A stretch of 64,000 bases of DNA from Rhodococcus sp. HNM0563 (GTDB lineage Bacteria > Actinomycetota > Actinomycetes > Mycobacteriales > Mycobacteriaceae): assembly GCF_012726195.1 (NCBI RefSeq), contig NZ_JAASAF010000008.1, forward strand, positions 63,147-127,146, given 5' to 3'. The notes beneath the pieces were generated by a model, which searched no databases, was not told the DNA's origin, and saw only the letters and a program-made list of their open reading frames with translations. The translations under genes and the position numbers were made by a program. Shown in pieces: positions 17,879-26,340 of this stretch (position 1 is the first letter of the stretch; every line of letters starts with the position of its first letter).

Positions 17879-18679
17879 TCAGTTCCAGGCAGCCTGAGCT
17901 CCTTTCGAAACACCCCAGGTGAAGAGACCGCCAACCGCGGCACCGATGAGTAGCCCTGCCGCCGTTCCGATTCCGGGCACAATGGCAGTGCCGATGATCC
18001 CGCCAAGTTTGGTTCCCGCGTAGGTTCCCGTCGCGAAACCTACGGCAGAACCTGCACCTTCTGTGATTACTGCTTTGGTGGGATCCATCCCACCCTCGAT
18101 GTCGTTGTTGATGGCCGGTATGGTTCCGAGCATCGCAGCGAACGGGCCGAGTCCTCTGGCGATACCGCGTCCGATGTCGTCACCTGACGATAGGGTTGCG
18201 CTTTTCAAACCTTCCTTGGTTCCATCGGACATGAGTCCGATCGTGGACGCGGCAACGGTGGCGGGCACGTCCGGAACCAAAGAGAACTCCCTGCTCGCGG
18301 ATTTGACGACCACTCCAGGCGCCGCCGCTTTGGCAGCGTCCTCCAGCACTACGACGGCAGCGCGGATCCGGCCGGTCGCATCGTCGGCTCCTGCCGCGGC
18401 CTGCTGAAGAGCGTCGACCAGTGCGACACTCAGTTCGGCGGCCTGGCGTGCGAGCTGGAGGGACGCAGTGTCGTAGGTCGCGCCGGATGGCAGCAGGGCG
18501 CGAAGTAGTGAGACCTGGTTCGCGGCGTCGCCTTTCCACTGCTCCGAGAGGACGTCGTGATCGTCGAGCGGCCCCCTCATGCGGTCGTCGAGTTTGTCGA
18601 CGAGATCGTCGAGTGCGCCGGCGGTCGCCCGCAAGGCGTCGGGGTTCCATGCGGTAACGGACGTGACGCTCGGGCTCAT
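17879..18679 (-). CDS. Type VII secretion cargo-like protein with glycine-zipper C-terminus, copy 1 (internally deleted)
   Basis: This 266-residue protein starts at the ATG at 18679, which overlaps the stop of the EspC-like gene (ATGA). The N-terminus (VTAWNPDALRATAGALDDL..KLD) is WXG100-like, a helical hairpin typical of ESX substrates. The C-terminal 60 residues are hydrophobic and rich in GxxxG (GTYAGTKLGGIIGTA, GLLIGAAVGGL), a glycine zipper that could insert in membranes. Compared with copy 2 (27319-28314), about 64 residues are missing after KGDAAN, an in-frame deletion between two DAAN repeats that removes part of the WXG-like helical region. Whether it is still secreted is uncertain. 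The four-TM gene follows on the same transcript. Confidence 0.7.
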   Translation of the reverse strand: MSPSVTSVTAWNPDALRATAGALDDLVDKLDDRMRGPLDDHDVLSEQWKGDAANQVSLLRALLPSGATYDTASLQLARQAAELSVALVDALQQAAAGADDATGRIRAAVVVLEDAAKAAAPGVVVKSASREFSLVPDVPATVAASTIGLMSDGTKEGLKSATLSSGDDIGRGIARGLGPFAAMLGTIPAINNDIEGGMDPTKAVITEGAGSAVGFATGTYAGTKLGGIIGTAIVPGIGTAAGLLIGAAVGGLFTWGVSKGAQAAWN

Positions 18680-18933
18680 GCGGGTACGTCCATGGCCGTG
18701 AGCGCTGCGACGAAGGCGGTCTCGACGACATCGCAGTCGCTTGCCGCACCGTACGAGTTGTCGGTGACTTCGAACGAGCGATGGCGGATGTTCGCCAGTG
18801 CTTGCGCGGTGGCGATGTAATCGCACGCAGCTGCAGCGCTGAAACCGGTGCCGAGAAATACTGATTGCGAGTGTGCGTATAGGGCGCGGATATTCCGTTT
18901 CTCGATGGCGTGCGGCTCTACGTGCAGCGTCAC
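18676..18933 (-). CDS. EspC-like small type VII secretion-associated protein
   Basis: This 85-residue protein resembles the EspC/DUF2580 group of ESX-associated proteins (MTLHVEPHAIEK..., two helices, then DVVETAFVAALTAMD). The GTG at 18933 has GGGGGGA eight bases upstream. A plausible -10 (TATCGT) lies further upstream in the region shared with copy 2. It overlaps the cargo-like gene by ATGA, the usual small-partner-then-cargo arrangement, and probably forms a heterodimer with it for export. The truncated counterpart at 28311-28439 lacks its middle. No ESX secretion machinery is in the window. Confidence 0.65.
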   Translation of the reverse strand: MTLHVEPHAIEKRNIRALYAHSQSVFLGTGFSAAAACDYIATAQALANIRHRSFEVTDNSYGAASDCDVVETAFVAALTAMDVPA

Positions 18934-19101
18934 TACTGTCCCCCCGACAGAATCCCCCGATGTGTCCGGTCGGGACGATAGCAGAGCGAGTGGAGGGTTT
19001 CAGGTCCCGGTCGAGCGTAGCGGCCACAGGCACAGACAGGATGACAGCGTAGGGCGGCGGAATTTGCGGTGCGGCGAACGCGGAAGCTTGCCGCCTTTCG
19101 G

Positions 19102-19872
19102 TCAGGCAACCGCAAGTGCTCGACAACTGCATCTGACAGCGCGCCCGTGCTCGTCGTCAGGCAACCACCCGTACTCGTCGCACCTCCCGCACTTGTCCGG
19201 CACCATCCGCGGTTTCGCCAACCCTTGCCAGAGCGGGATCCACGCTTGCGCGAACCTCATCGGATCTGCCGGGCGATGCACCGATTTTGCAGTGGTAACC
19301 AGTGCCGATACGCCATGAACCTCGATCAGCTCGTCGATCGCTGCCGCTGCGTCTGCCTTGAGGTACGCAAACGTTGCTGTCAATCCCGCATGCCGACATG
19401 CTGCTGCGAGGCCGGCGATACCGGGACTGAGCGGGACGTTCAAAACCCGTGACGGGCGGTTGGTTTCAGTTCTTGGTCTATCAGTACTTATAAGAGCGCC
19501 TGGCTCACCGTCGTCCGCGTCGCCGCGCGTCGGTTTCTCAGGCCCCGGGCTGATGACAGGCTCTTCGTAGATGGTCTGAACGGTGCACCACTGGCCGAGC
19601 TCGTTCTGAAACCTCTCGCGCACGAGGTAGCCGAGTTCGGCGAGCTCGCGAAGTGCGGAGCGGATGGCGTCGCGGCCTTCCTTCGGTGACTGCGCGGCGA
19701 TCGAGTCGGATCGGGTGCGCCAATCGTCCGGCTTCGACAGTAACCAGATCAGGACGCCACGCGCCCGGAAGGAGAGGCGGTCGTCGTTGAGGACGGCGTT
19801 ACTGAGAATGGTGAAATTGCTGGCCAGGCGCGGTCCACGACGCACACCACCAGCCAAGGTATTCTTGGCCAC
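19102..19872 (-). CDS. Winged-helix DNA-binding protein with C-terminal zinc-like motif
   Basis: This 256-residue protein starts at the GTG at 19872, chosen for the AAGGAG six bases before it. Residues 10-95 form a helix-turn-helix/winged-helix domain (LSFRARGVLIWLLSKPDDWRTRSDSIAAQS, then ALRELAELGYLVRER) of the type found in phage and plasmid replication or regulatory proteins. After an acidic linker the C-terminus carries VPDKCGRCDEYGWLPDD..GRAVRCSC, a likely Cys4 zinc site. Its C-terminal half recurs alone at 15384-15725. It could be a mobile-element remnant or a regulator; no integrase or replication origin was seen nearby. Confidence 0.65.
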   Translation of the reverse strand: MAKNTLAGGVRRGPRLASNFTILSNAVLNDDRLSFRARGVLIWLLSKPDDWRTRSDSIAAQSPKEGRDAIRSALRELAELGYLVRERFQNELGQWCTVQTIYEEPVISPGPEKPTRGDADDGEPGALISTDRPRTETNRPSRVLNVPLSPGIAGLAAACRHAGLTATFAYLKADAAAAIDELIEVHGVSALVTTAKSVHRPADPMRFAQAWIPLWQGLAKPRMVPDKCGRCDEYGWLPDDEHGRAVRCSCRALAVA

Positions 19873-20096
19873 GTTCGACTCCTTGATAGTCGGACAACCG
19901 GCCCGTCGGGAGTTGCAGCTCCTGGCGGGCCTCTTCACTTGTGACGCCGCTCGGATTGTCGGCGATCTTGGAATCTTGGCACTGTCCCTACAGTCAACGC
20001 AAGTGCTTGGTCGAATATCGCACGGATTTAAGGGTTCTCATCGACCGGTGCCGCATCGACATCGGGAGGACGCTCTCGCCGGACAGTGCCTCCGAA

Positions 20097-20507
20097 CTAA
20101 CTCGAGACGATGGTGTTCTGCCTCCTCCAGATGAGCCAGCGACCGTCCCGCCTCACGAAGACATACAGCGCGTTCATCTCCGGTGGATTACCGTCGTCGG
20201 CGTCCTGCTTCGTCGACCATGCGTTCTTCCGGGCGACGATGACGTCGGGGGAGAGGGTGGCGGCGTCGGTCAGTTCGTAGTAGGCCGTCGACTCGTTCAG
20301 GTAGCCGGCGGCGAGTGCGTCCTCCGAGACCTTCTGGATGACTGCGTGCCCGGAGAGGACCGCACCCCGCGCATTCACGACGATCGCGTCGTCGGCGAGA
20401 TGAGCGTTCATCAGTGATGCGTCGTTGGTGTTGAAGCCCTCCTGCACGTCGCGGACGATCGCCTGGATCTGCTCGACGTCGTGGGGGTCTGGAGTGGTTG
20501 ATGTCAT
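20097..20507 (-). CDS. SnoaL-like (SgcJ/EcaC) NTF2-fold protein
   Basis: This 136-residue protein of the NTF2/SnoaL superfamily starts with a helix (DVEQIQAIVRDVQEGFNTND), then NAHLADDAIVVNARGAVLSGHAVI and ends with EMNALYVFVRRDGRWLIWRRQNT, the SgcJ/EcaC pattern. The fold is a small cup that may bind or isomerise a small molecule; the substrate is unknown. The ATG at 20507 is firmly placed: a MerR/SoxR-type promoter lies immediately upstream with its -10 only seven bases from the ATG, so the mRNA is probably leaderless. An eroded copy at 29093-29345 lacks the middle third and the promoter. Confidence 0.75.
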   Translation of the reverse strand: MTSTTPDPHDVEQIQAIVRDVQEGFNTNDASLMNAHLADDAIVVNARGAVLSGHAVIQKVSEDALAAGYLNESTAYYELTDAATLSPDVIVARKNAWSTKQDADDGNPPEMNALYVFVRRDGRWLIWRRQNTIVSS

Positions 20508-20514
20508 GTGGGCG

Positions 20515-20545
20515 ACAGTAGGACCTCGAGTGAACTCGAGGTCAA
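20515..20545 (-). promoter_or_regulatory. MerR/SoxR-type promoter of the SnoaL-like gene
   Basis: Reading the minus strand, TTGACC (20545-20540) and TACTGT (20520-20515) are separated by 19 bp. The spacer sits on a palindrome at 20522-20543 (GACCTCGAG, four bases, CTCGAGGTC). A 19-bp spacer covered by such a palindrome is the signature of promoters activated by MerR-family regulators such as SoxR, whose box is very similar. No MerR-family gene is in the window, so the regulator acts from elsewhere. Confidence 0.75.
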
Positions 20546-20765
20546 GGATTGAAATCCGGGTTTCGATGGGTACGAAATTCTGCTTTCCGGTGGACACTCT
20601 CAACCACCGCAGCCCAGCAGGGTTTCGCTGAAACCCGAGTCAACTCGTGGGCAAATAGCACACAATAGATTCAGGGAACGAATCATCAAGGGGGAAAGGT
20701 AGTTCAAGGTCAAATACTTTCCCGCTCCGGTCTGGTTTGCGGGAGGGCCGGCATTTGCGGGATGC

Positions 20766-21965
20766 GTGATGATCGAAGCAGTCTTGGGAGTTCATGCGAC
20801 GGACTTCAAGAACGACGAGGCTCGATCCGGACCGCCCGTATGCGTCGACGACACGGGTGGTGTGGCGCTCGGGAGGCTGCTTGCCATTGCGACGCTGACC
20901 CCCGCGCAGGCCGCCTTGCTCGTCACGGATGTGGTCGATCAACTCGAACTCGCGCACGGCCGGGGCCGCCCCCCGATCCGGTTCCGAGACGGCGACGTGA
21001 TGGTGTCCGACACCGGACAGCTCACGATCCGGTCCACCGGCGATGCCGGGTCCTGGGACGAGGCGCGCGACGTAGCGGCGCGTCTGCTTCACCGGATCGT
21101 GACGAACTGCCGCAGTGAGACACTTGCAGACCGAGTGGAGGTAGCGATCGCGGAATCGTCGGATCTCGTCGGTCTCGCGAGGCGGGTTCGTTACGCTGCC
21201 GCAACCGAATTCGACGACGCCGAGATCGGAAGGAAACGTTCACAACTCGCCGCACTCGTCACGGCTGTCAAGGGACGGGCTCGTACGGAGGACGCTGCGG
21301 CAGAACCGACGGACGTACCGATCCCGGCAACCGGCCGGAACCGTCGGCGTCCATCCGTGGGGAAGGTATGGCACCGCAAGAGGAGGCGGCCGTCGAAGCG
21401 CCGGGGCATTTTCGCGTTGCTCGCCGTCCTGATACTCGTCGGGATGGTGTGGGCGGCTCCCACCGCGTGGTCGGAGCTGAACCGGAGTTGGCGCACTCTC
21501 CTCGACCCGGTGGAGTCGTCGATGGACGATCGGATCAGTCCGGTCTCGCCGCCGGCCGAGCCGGAAACCGGACCCGGGCCCGTCGATACCGCTCTTCCGG
21601 GCGCCGCCGGCCCGATCACTCAGGTGGCCGCGACCTTCGCGAACGGCCCGTGCGAGGCAGGGCAGTCGTGCACCGTGCGGGTCGACGTGGGAGTCGACCC
21701 CGCGGCGAACGTCGGCGCGGTGACCTGGAATCCGACCGTCTACGACCGATGTACGGGCGCGACGCTGCCCGGTGCGGAGGTCACGATTCCGGTGCCGCCG
21801 GGTGCGCGGGAGGCATACGGCATCGGCAGCGTCGACCTGCCGCCGGGGTCGGCGCTTGCCGTCGCCGCGGTCACCACCGTCCCCGCCGCGACTGCGTCCG
21901 AACCGATGTACGTTCCCAGCGAGAACGCAACCTGCTCGCCCGGGAGCCCTCGTGACGGCGGGTAG
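20766..21965 (+). CDS. Kinase-like, single-pass membrane protein before the SEDS-PBP fusion
   Basis: This protein has 399 residues from a GTG at 20766 (or 398 from the ATG at 20769). Residues 30-120 look like a degenerate protein-kinase fragment (LLAIATLTPAQAALLVTDVVDQLELAHGRG.PPIRFRDGDVMVSDTGQL) without an HRD or DFG triad. A basic stretch (RKRRRPSKRR) precedes one membrane helix near 215-235, then an extracellular part of about 165 residues with two Cys pairs and an Ig/CARDB-like feel. The stop overlaps the start of the SEDS-PBP gene by 14 bp, so they are coupled. It probably regulates or scaffolds that peptidoglycan synthase. Confidence 0.7.
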   Translation: MMIEAVLGVHATDFKNDEARSGPPVCVDDTGGVALGRLLAIATLTPAQAALLVTDVVDQLELAHGRGRPPIRFRDGDVMVSDTGQLTIRSTGDAGSWDEARDVAARLLHRIVTNCRSETLADRVEVAIAESSDLVGLARRVRYAAATEFDDAEIGRKRSQLAALVTAVKGRARTEDAAAEPTDVPIPATGRNRRRPSVGKVWHRKRRRPSKRRGIFALLAVLILVGMVWAAPTAWSELNRSWRTLLDPVESSMDDRISPVSPPAEPETGPGPVDTALPGAAGPITQVAATFANGPCEAGQSCTVRVDVGVDPAANVGAVTWNPTVYDRCTGATLPGAEVTIPVPPGAREAYGIGSVDLPPGSALAVAAVTTVPAATASEPMYVPSENATCSPGSPRDGG

Positions 21966-24777
21966 GCGCCCCTCCGATCCGTGGCTTGTCACGGCGGCCG
22001 TCGCGCTGGTCGTCCTCGGCATGCTCAACATGATCTCGACGGGCATGTCGTCGCTCGCCGTGCGTCACGCCGTGCTCGCCGTCGTGGGGCTCGGCGCGAT
22101 GTGGGCGGCCTCGCGCACGCGGATCGCTGCCCTGCGTCGTTTCGGGTGGGTGTCGTTCGCCGCTTCGGTGGTGCTGCTCGCGGCGGTGCCGTTGATCGGG
22201 ATCGCGACGAAGGGCGCTCAGCGCTGGCTGAACCTCGGCGTGTTCACCCTCCAACCCTCCGAGATCGCCAAGCTCGCGCTCGTTCTGGTGCCCGCTTCGA
22301 TCCTGGCCGTCGGGTACACGTTCGGCAGGTTCGTCCAAGTCCTGGCCGTGTCGTCGGTGCCGATCGTGTTGGTTGCGGTGCAGCCCGACCTGTCGACCGC
22401 CGTGGTGCTCGTGGCCACCGTGGTGCTCATGCTGATCCTGGCGCGGGTGCCGATGCGGACGTTGGGCCCACTGTTCGCGCTCGGGCTCGTCTCCCTGCCG
22501 CTGGCTGTGGTGTTCCTGCGTCCGTATCAGCTCGAGCGGATCCACGTGTTCCTGTCGAACGACGCCGACCCGCAGGGGTCGGGGTGGGCTGCGTGGCAGG
22601 CCGACATCGCGATCGGCAGCGCGGGATGGTGGGGCCTCGGACGAGAACCGGACTACGACCTGCGGGCTCAATATCTACCGGAATCGGAACACGACCTGGC
22701 CTTTGCGAGCCTGGTCTACGGGTGGGGCCTCGTTGCCGGCATGGCCGTCGTGGTCGCCGTCGTGATCATCGTGTGGCGTTCCGTGCTCGCCGCCCGGCTC
22801 GCACGGACCCGGGAGGGAGCACTCGTCGCGGCCGGCGTCGGCGGGGTGTTCGGTCTGCACACCGCGGTCTCGGTCGCCCAGAGCCTGTCGCTGCTGCCGC
22901 ACACCGGCATGCCGATTCCGGTGTTCAGTTACGGTGGCACCGCCTCGATCGTCGGGTTCGTGTCCATCGGCCTGGTGCTCGCGGTACGCCGTGACGGTGT
23001 GACGCGCCCCCTATGGATGACCGAGCCCCACCGGAGACGGCTGCCGCGTGCCGTGCCGGCGGGCGCGGTGACGTTGACGGCGTCGCTGGTTGCGATGTCG
23101 GTGTTCGCGTGGCAGTTGCAGACCGACCACGGCACGGAACTGCGGGCGACGAGCGACACGCAGATGCTGCGCTGCATCCGCCTGCCCGCCGAGCGCGGTC
23201 ACATCGTCGATCGGGCCGGTGTTCCGGTCGCGGCCAATGCCGCCGAGTACACCGTCGCGGTGGTCGCGCGGATGTTCGACGAGGGAGACCCGGCGGTGCG
23301 TGACGAGCTCGCTGCTCTGCTCGGTATCACCCCGGAACAGCTGAGGGAGGAGCTCCGGGGTAGCGATGGAGAGCTCCAGGTGACGCTCGGACGGGTCGGA
23401 CCCGAGCAGGCCCGGGCCATCGTGGACGCCCAGCTGCCCTGGGTGCTCGTCTACCCGACGGGCCGCAGGCACTACCCGCACGGGGAAGTGCTGGCGTCGG
23501 TGCTCGGATACGTCGGGATCGCGGATTCACAGGACATGCAGGTCTGGCCGAATCTCGCCTTCGGATCGCGGGTCGGTAAGGCCGGGCTGGAGAGGCAGTA
23601 CGACGCATTGTTGCGCGGCGTCGACGGCCGGCAGTGCATGTACGTCGATCCGTCCGGGCGTCCCGTCGGCACAGGGGAGCGGGTGGATCCGGTTCGGGGC
23701 CACGACCTGCGGCTCCACCTCGATCTCGGCATGCAACAAGCCGCGACCGATGCCCTCACCCAGGCTGTGCGCAGCAGCGGAGGCGACCTCGGCGCAGCGG
23801 TCGTGATGGACGCCCGCACCGGGGCTGTGCTGGCACTGGCCAGTGTGCCCGGCTACGACAACAACGTCTTCGGACCACCGGTCGATCCGGTGGCACTCGC
23901 GGCACAGACCGACGGTGACGGGCCGGGCCGCATGCTCAACCACGCCGTCCAGACGGCCGCACCTCCCGGCTCGACCTTCAAGATCGTGACTGCCTCGGCG
24001 AACGCGGCGTTCCACGTGCTGTCGCCGGACGCAGCCCTCGCCGGCGGCGCGGCCTACACCTACGGCGGGCACACGTTCGCGAACTGGCAACCGATGGGAC
24101 CGAACAGCCTGCTCGGGGCGATCCAGTGGTCGGACAACGTGTACTTCTACCAGCTCGCCGACCTCCTCGGACCCGAACGCATCGCGACTACCGCCACCGA
24201 ACTCGGGGTGGGCTCACGCTCGGGAATCGACCTGCCGAGCGAGTCCGAGGGCTTCCTCGGCACACCCGACAACGTCGGGAGTATCGGCGGAACCTGGTAC
24301 CCGGGCTCGACGCTGCTGATGGGAATCGGTCAGGGCACCGTCACCGCCACGCCGCTGCAGGTGGCGCGCTGGACGTCGGGCATCGCCTCGGGCGCGACGG
24401 TGACCCCGCAGCTCGCGGCAGCATACGGACCCGCGGGCACTGTGCCTCTTCCCACCGCAGAACCTCGTCGGTTGTCCTTCGCGGACGAACTCGAACCTGT
24501 GCGAGCGGGGATGCGGGCGTCGGCGTCGGCCGGTACTGCCGGCCAACTCGCGAGCCTGCCGGTGCCGGCCGCCGCCAAGACCGGTACGGCGGAGGATCCG
24601 TCGGCGCCCGGAAAGGGCCTCAATGCCTGGTTCTCGGCGGTGGTACCTGCCGACGCACCGGAGGTCGTGGTGACGGCGTTGGTGCGAGGTGGCGGATTCG
24701 GGTCGGCGACGGCCGGGCCGGTCGTCAAGGGCATGCTCGAGCATTACCTCGCGCAGATCCGCACACCGAACCCCTGA
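21952..24777 (+). CDS. Natural fusion of SEDS glycosyltransferase (FtsW/RodA) and penicillin-binding transpeptidase
   Basis: This 941-residue protein starts at the GTG at 21952. Residues 1-360 carry about ten membrane helices and SEDS motifs (KGAQRWLNLGVFTLQPSEIAK; ADIAIGSAGWWGLG; the acidic LPESEHDLAFA). After one more helix the rest is a class B PBP: ERGHIVDRAGVPVAAN, then SxxK as STFK at 674-677, SDN at 727-729 and KTG at 876-878, all intact. It should polymerise lipid II and cross-link it in one polypeptide, outside the membrane. RodA and PBP2 are normally separate partners. The gene is coupled to the kinase-like gene and ends 4 bp from a convergent MreB-like gene. It is probably additional to the housekeeping synthases. 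Confidence 0.9.
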   Translation: MTAGRRPSDPWLVTAAVALVVLGMLNMISTGMSSLAVRHAVLAVVGLGAMWAASRTRIAALRRFGWVSFAASVVLLAAVPLIGIATKGAQRWLNLGVFTLQPSEIAKLALVLVPASILAVGYTFGRFVQVLAVSSVPIVLVAVQPDLSTAVVLVATVVLMLILARVPMRTLGPLFALGLVSLPLAVVFLRPYQLERIHVFLSNDADPQGSGWAAWQADIAIGSAGWWGLGREPDYDLRAQYLPESEHDLAFASLVYGWGLVAGMAVVVAVVIIVWRSVLAARLARTREGALVAAGVGGVFGLHTAVSVAQSLSLLPHTGMPIPVFSYGGTASIVGFVSIGLVLAVRRDGVTRPLWMTEPHRRRLPRAVPAGAVTLTASLVAMSVFAWQLQTDHGTELRATSDTQMLRCIRLPAERGHIVDRAGVPVAANAAEYTVAVVARMFDEGDPAVRDELAALLGITPEQLREELRGSDGELQVTLGRVGPEQARAIVDAQLPWVLVYPTGRRHYPHGEVLASVLGYVGIADSQDMQVWPNLAFGSRVGKAGLERQYDALLRGVDGRQCMYVDPSGRPVGTGERVDPVRGHDLRLHLDLGMQQAATDALTQAVRSSGGDLGAAVVMDARTGAVLALASVPGYDNNVFGPPVDPVALAAQTDGDGPGRMLNHAVQTAAPPGSTFKIVTASANAAFHVLSPDAALAGGAAYTYGGHTFANWQPMGPNSLLGAIQWSDNVYFYQLADLLGPERIATTATELGVGSRSGIDLPSESEGFLGTPDNVGSIGGTWYPGSTLLMGIGQGTVTATPLQVARWTSGIASGATVTPQLAAAYGPAGTVPLPTAEPRRLSFADELEPVRAGMRASASAGTAGQLASLPVPAAAKTGTAEDPSAPGKGLNAWFSAVVPADAPEVVVTALVRGGGFGSATAGPVVKGMLEHYLAQIRTPNP

Positions 24778-24781
24778 GTGG

Positions 24782-25771
24782 TCAGGCGGCGTACGCGGCA
24801 ATCACCTCGCGCTGCGCCATGCACGCGGTTGCGCCTTCGGCAACGCAGGTCAGTGGTCGCTCGGCCGTCTTCACCGGCAGACCGAAAGCCTCTTCGAGCA
24901 GTTGCGGCACGCCGCGCAGCATCGACCCTCCGCCGATCGCCAGGATGCCTTCGGACATGACGTCACTGATTGCGCGCGGCGGCAGGTCGTCCAGGCAGGT
25001 CGACAGCGTCTGCACGATGCTCGTCGTGGTGGGCCGGATGGCGTCCATGACCTCTTCGGTCTCCAACGTGACGAGACGCGCTCGCCCGGTCGCGGCGTCG
25101 CGCCCCTCCACGACGAGCGATCGCTCGTCGGCGGTGTCGGGCGCGCCCAGCTTGGCGCGCTCGGCGGTGAGTTCGCCGACGACGATCTTGTGTTCCGCGC
25201 GCAGGTACCGGAGTATCGCGCTGGTCAGATCATCTCCGGCGATGCGGCTACTACGGTGGGAGAGGATACCGCCGTAACAGAGGGCGGTGACTTCCGAAGT
25301 GCCACCGCCGATGTCGACGACCAGGTGCGCTCGCGGTTCGAGCGGGTCGATCCCGCAGCCCAGGGCACCCGCAACCGGACCGGGTATCAACCCGACCTTT
25401 CGCAGTCCGGCCTCATGTCCGACTTCGAGCAGTGCGCGACGCTCGAGTGGCGTGGCGCTCACGGGGGCTGCGATGACGGCCGTCGGACGAATGCCGTAGC
25501 GGTGGCGCGGGGCGACCTTGGCGAGGACGGCCGTGACGTATGTCCGTGCGGTCTCCAGATCCACGATCACCCCGTCGCATATCGGACGGACCGGTGCGAT
25601 CTCAGGCGGTGTGCGGTCGAGGAGATCGCTCGCGTCCCGTCCGATAGCGAGTGCTCGGCGTCGTTCCGTCGTTCGGACCATCATCAGCGACGGTTCGTTC
25701 AGGACTACGCCCTCGTCGGGGATTCCGACGACGGTGTTGGCTGTTCCGAGATCGATACCGAATCCACGCAC
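24782..25771 (-). CDS. MreB-like actin homologue
   Basis: This 329-residue protein, close to the usual MreB length, carries actin-fold signatures: phosphate loop 1 (GIDLGTANT), the MreB-typical RPICDGVIVD, VIAAPVSATPLERRAL, phosphate loop 2 (DIGGGTSEV) and an adenosine motif (AIGGGSML, usually TGGG). ATP-dependent filaments of MreB guide RodA-PBP2 along the cylinder of rod cells. Most mycolata elongate from the poles and are described as lacking mreB. Here the gene is convergent with, and 4 bp from, a RodA-PBP fusion, which argues for a shared job. Similarity to canonical MreB is moderate, so it may be a specialised paralogue. The start at 25771 is the ATG at the beginning of the conserved sequence. 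Confidence 0.85.
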   Translation of the reverse strand: MRGFGIDLGTANTVVGIPDEGVVLNEPSLMMVRTTERRRALAIGRDASDLLDRTPPEIAPVRPICDGVIVDLETARTYVTAVLAKVAPRHRYGIRPTAVIAAPVSATPLERRALLEVGHEAGLRKVGLIPGPVAGALGCGIDPLEPRAHLVVDIGGGTSEVTALCYGGILSHRSSRIAGDDLTSAILRYLRAEHKIVVGELTAERAKLGAPDTADERSLVVEGRDAATGRARLVTLETEEVMDAIRPTTTSIVQTLSTCLDDLPPRAISDVMSEGILAIGGGSMLRGVPQLLEEAFGLPVKTAERPLTCVAEGATACMAQREVIAAYAA

Positions 25772-26046
25772 GTCGGGCCTCCGGGGAAGATTCCAGCAGG
25801 GGTGTTTCAGATGATGTGTACAGAGGCGTTGGGGAATTGTGGTGTAACAAAGCTACCGCTGTCGATTCGCTTCAGAGCGATGTTTGCCGGAATGATATTC
25901 ACGCTGCTCTCCGAGTGTTCGGGAGGTGACCGGGTCGTGACCTTCGCTCACGGCCCGGTGGACGGAGCATTGTTGTCGCCGACGTGAATTATATTGCCCT
26001 GCAATATGAACACACCGTGTTCGAGCAAATCGACGCGGCACATCCG
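25772..26046. other. Intergenic region with AT-rich patch
   Basis: This region contains the upstream DNA of the MreB-like gene. A patch around 25985-26015 is AT-rich for this genome. No gene, hairpin or promoter could be assigned. Confidence 0.25.
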
Positions 26047-26275
26047 CGCGGCACCCGACCACTCCCAGTTGAACCTGACGATTCCGCACCGACTCCTGTC
26101 CGATCTAGCATTGCAGCGGTGGGCCATGTCCCAGGCGAACGGTTGTGGAGCCACCGGTGCCCGATCGGTGGGCAGAACAGTCCGTGGCTGACGCTGCTCG
26201 AGTACGCAGCGCGAACGGCGTCGACGGCGCCCCAGGCCGTCGCCACCGGAAGAGTCGGCCGGAATCTCGAAGAGT
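26047..26275 (+). pseudogene. Internal fragment of an AraC regulator gene
   Basis: About 230 bp match the middle of the AraC-family gene at 29377-30372 (positions near 29741-29970), coding for [15 protein letters not shown] through [13 protein letters not shown]. Both ends are lost, including the DNA-binding domain, and the similarity stops sharply. The fragment abuts a half copy of the palindromic repeat and the second copy of the membrane-protein gene, marking a rearrangement joint. Confidence 0.65.
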
Positions 26276-26286
26276 GCAATAGCCGG

Positions 26287-26313
26287 CGTGGACGGCTGAG
26301 AATGTAGCGGGAA
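26287..26313. repeat. Half copy of the palindromic repeat
   Basis: The stretch GGCTGAGAATGTAGCGGGAA and a few flanking bases match the right arm of the element at 28697-28764. No left arm is present upstream, where the AraC fragment ends. Confidence 0.5.
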
Positions 26314-26340
26314 CAGTAGGGGCGGCGTAAACGAGACCGA

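Noticed and set aside
24782..25771. DnaK-type chaperone instead of MreB
   Set aside because: Length of 329 residues and the RP.CDGVI motif fit MreB; there is no substrate-binding domain.
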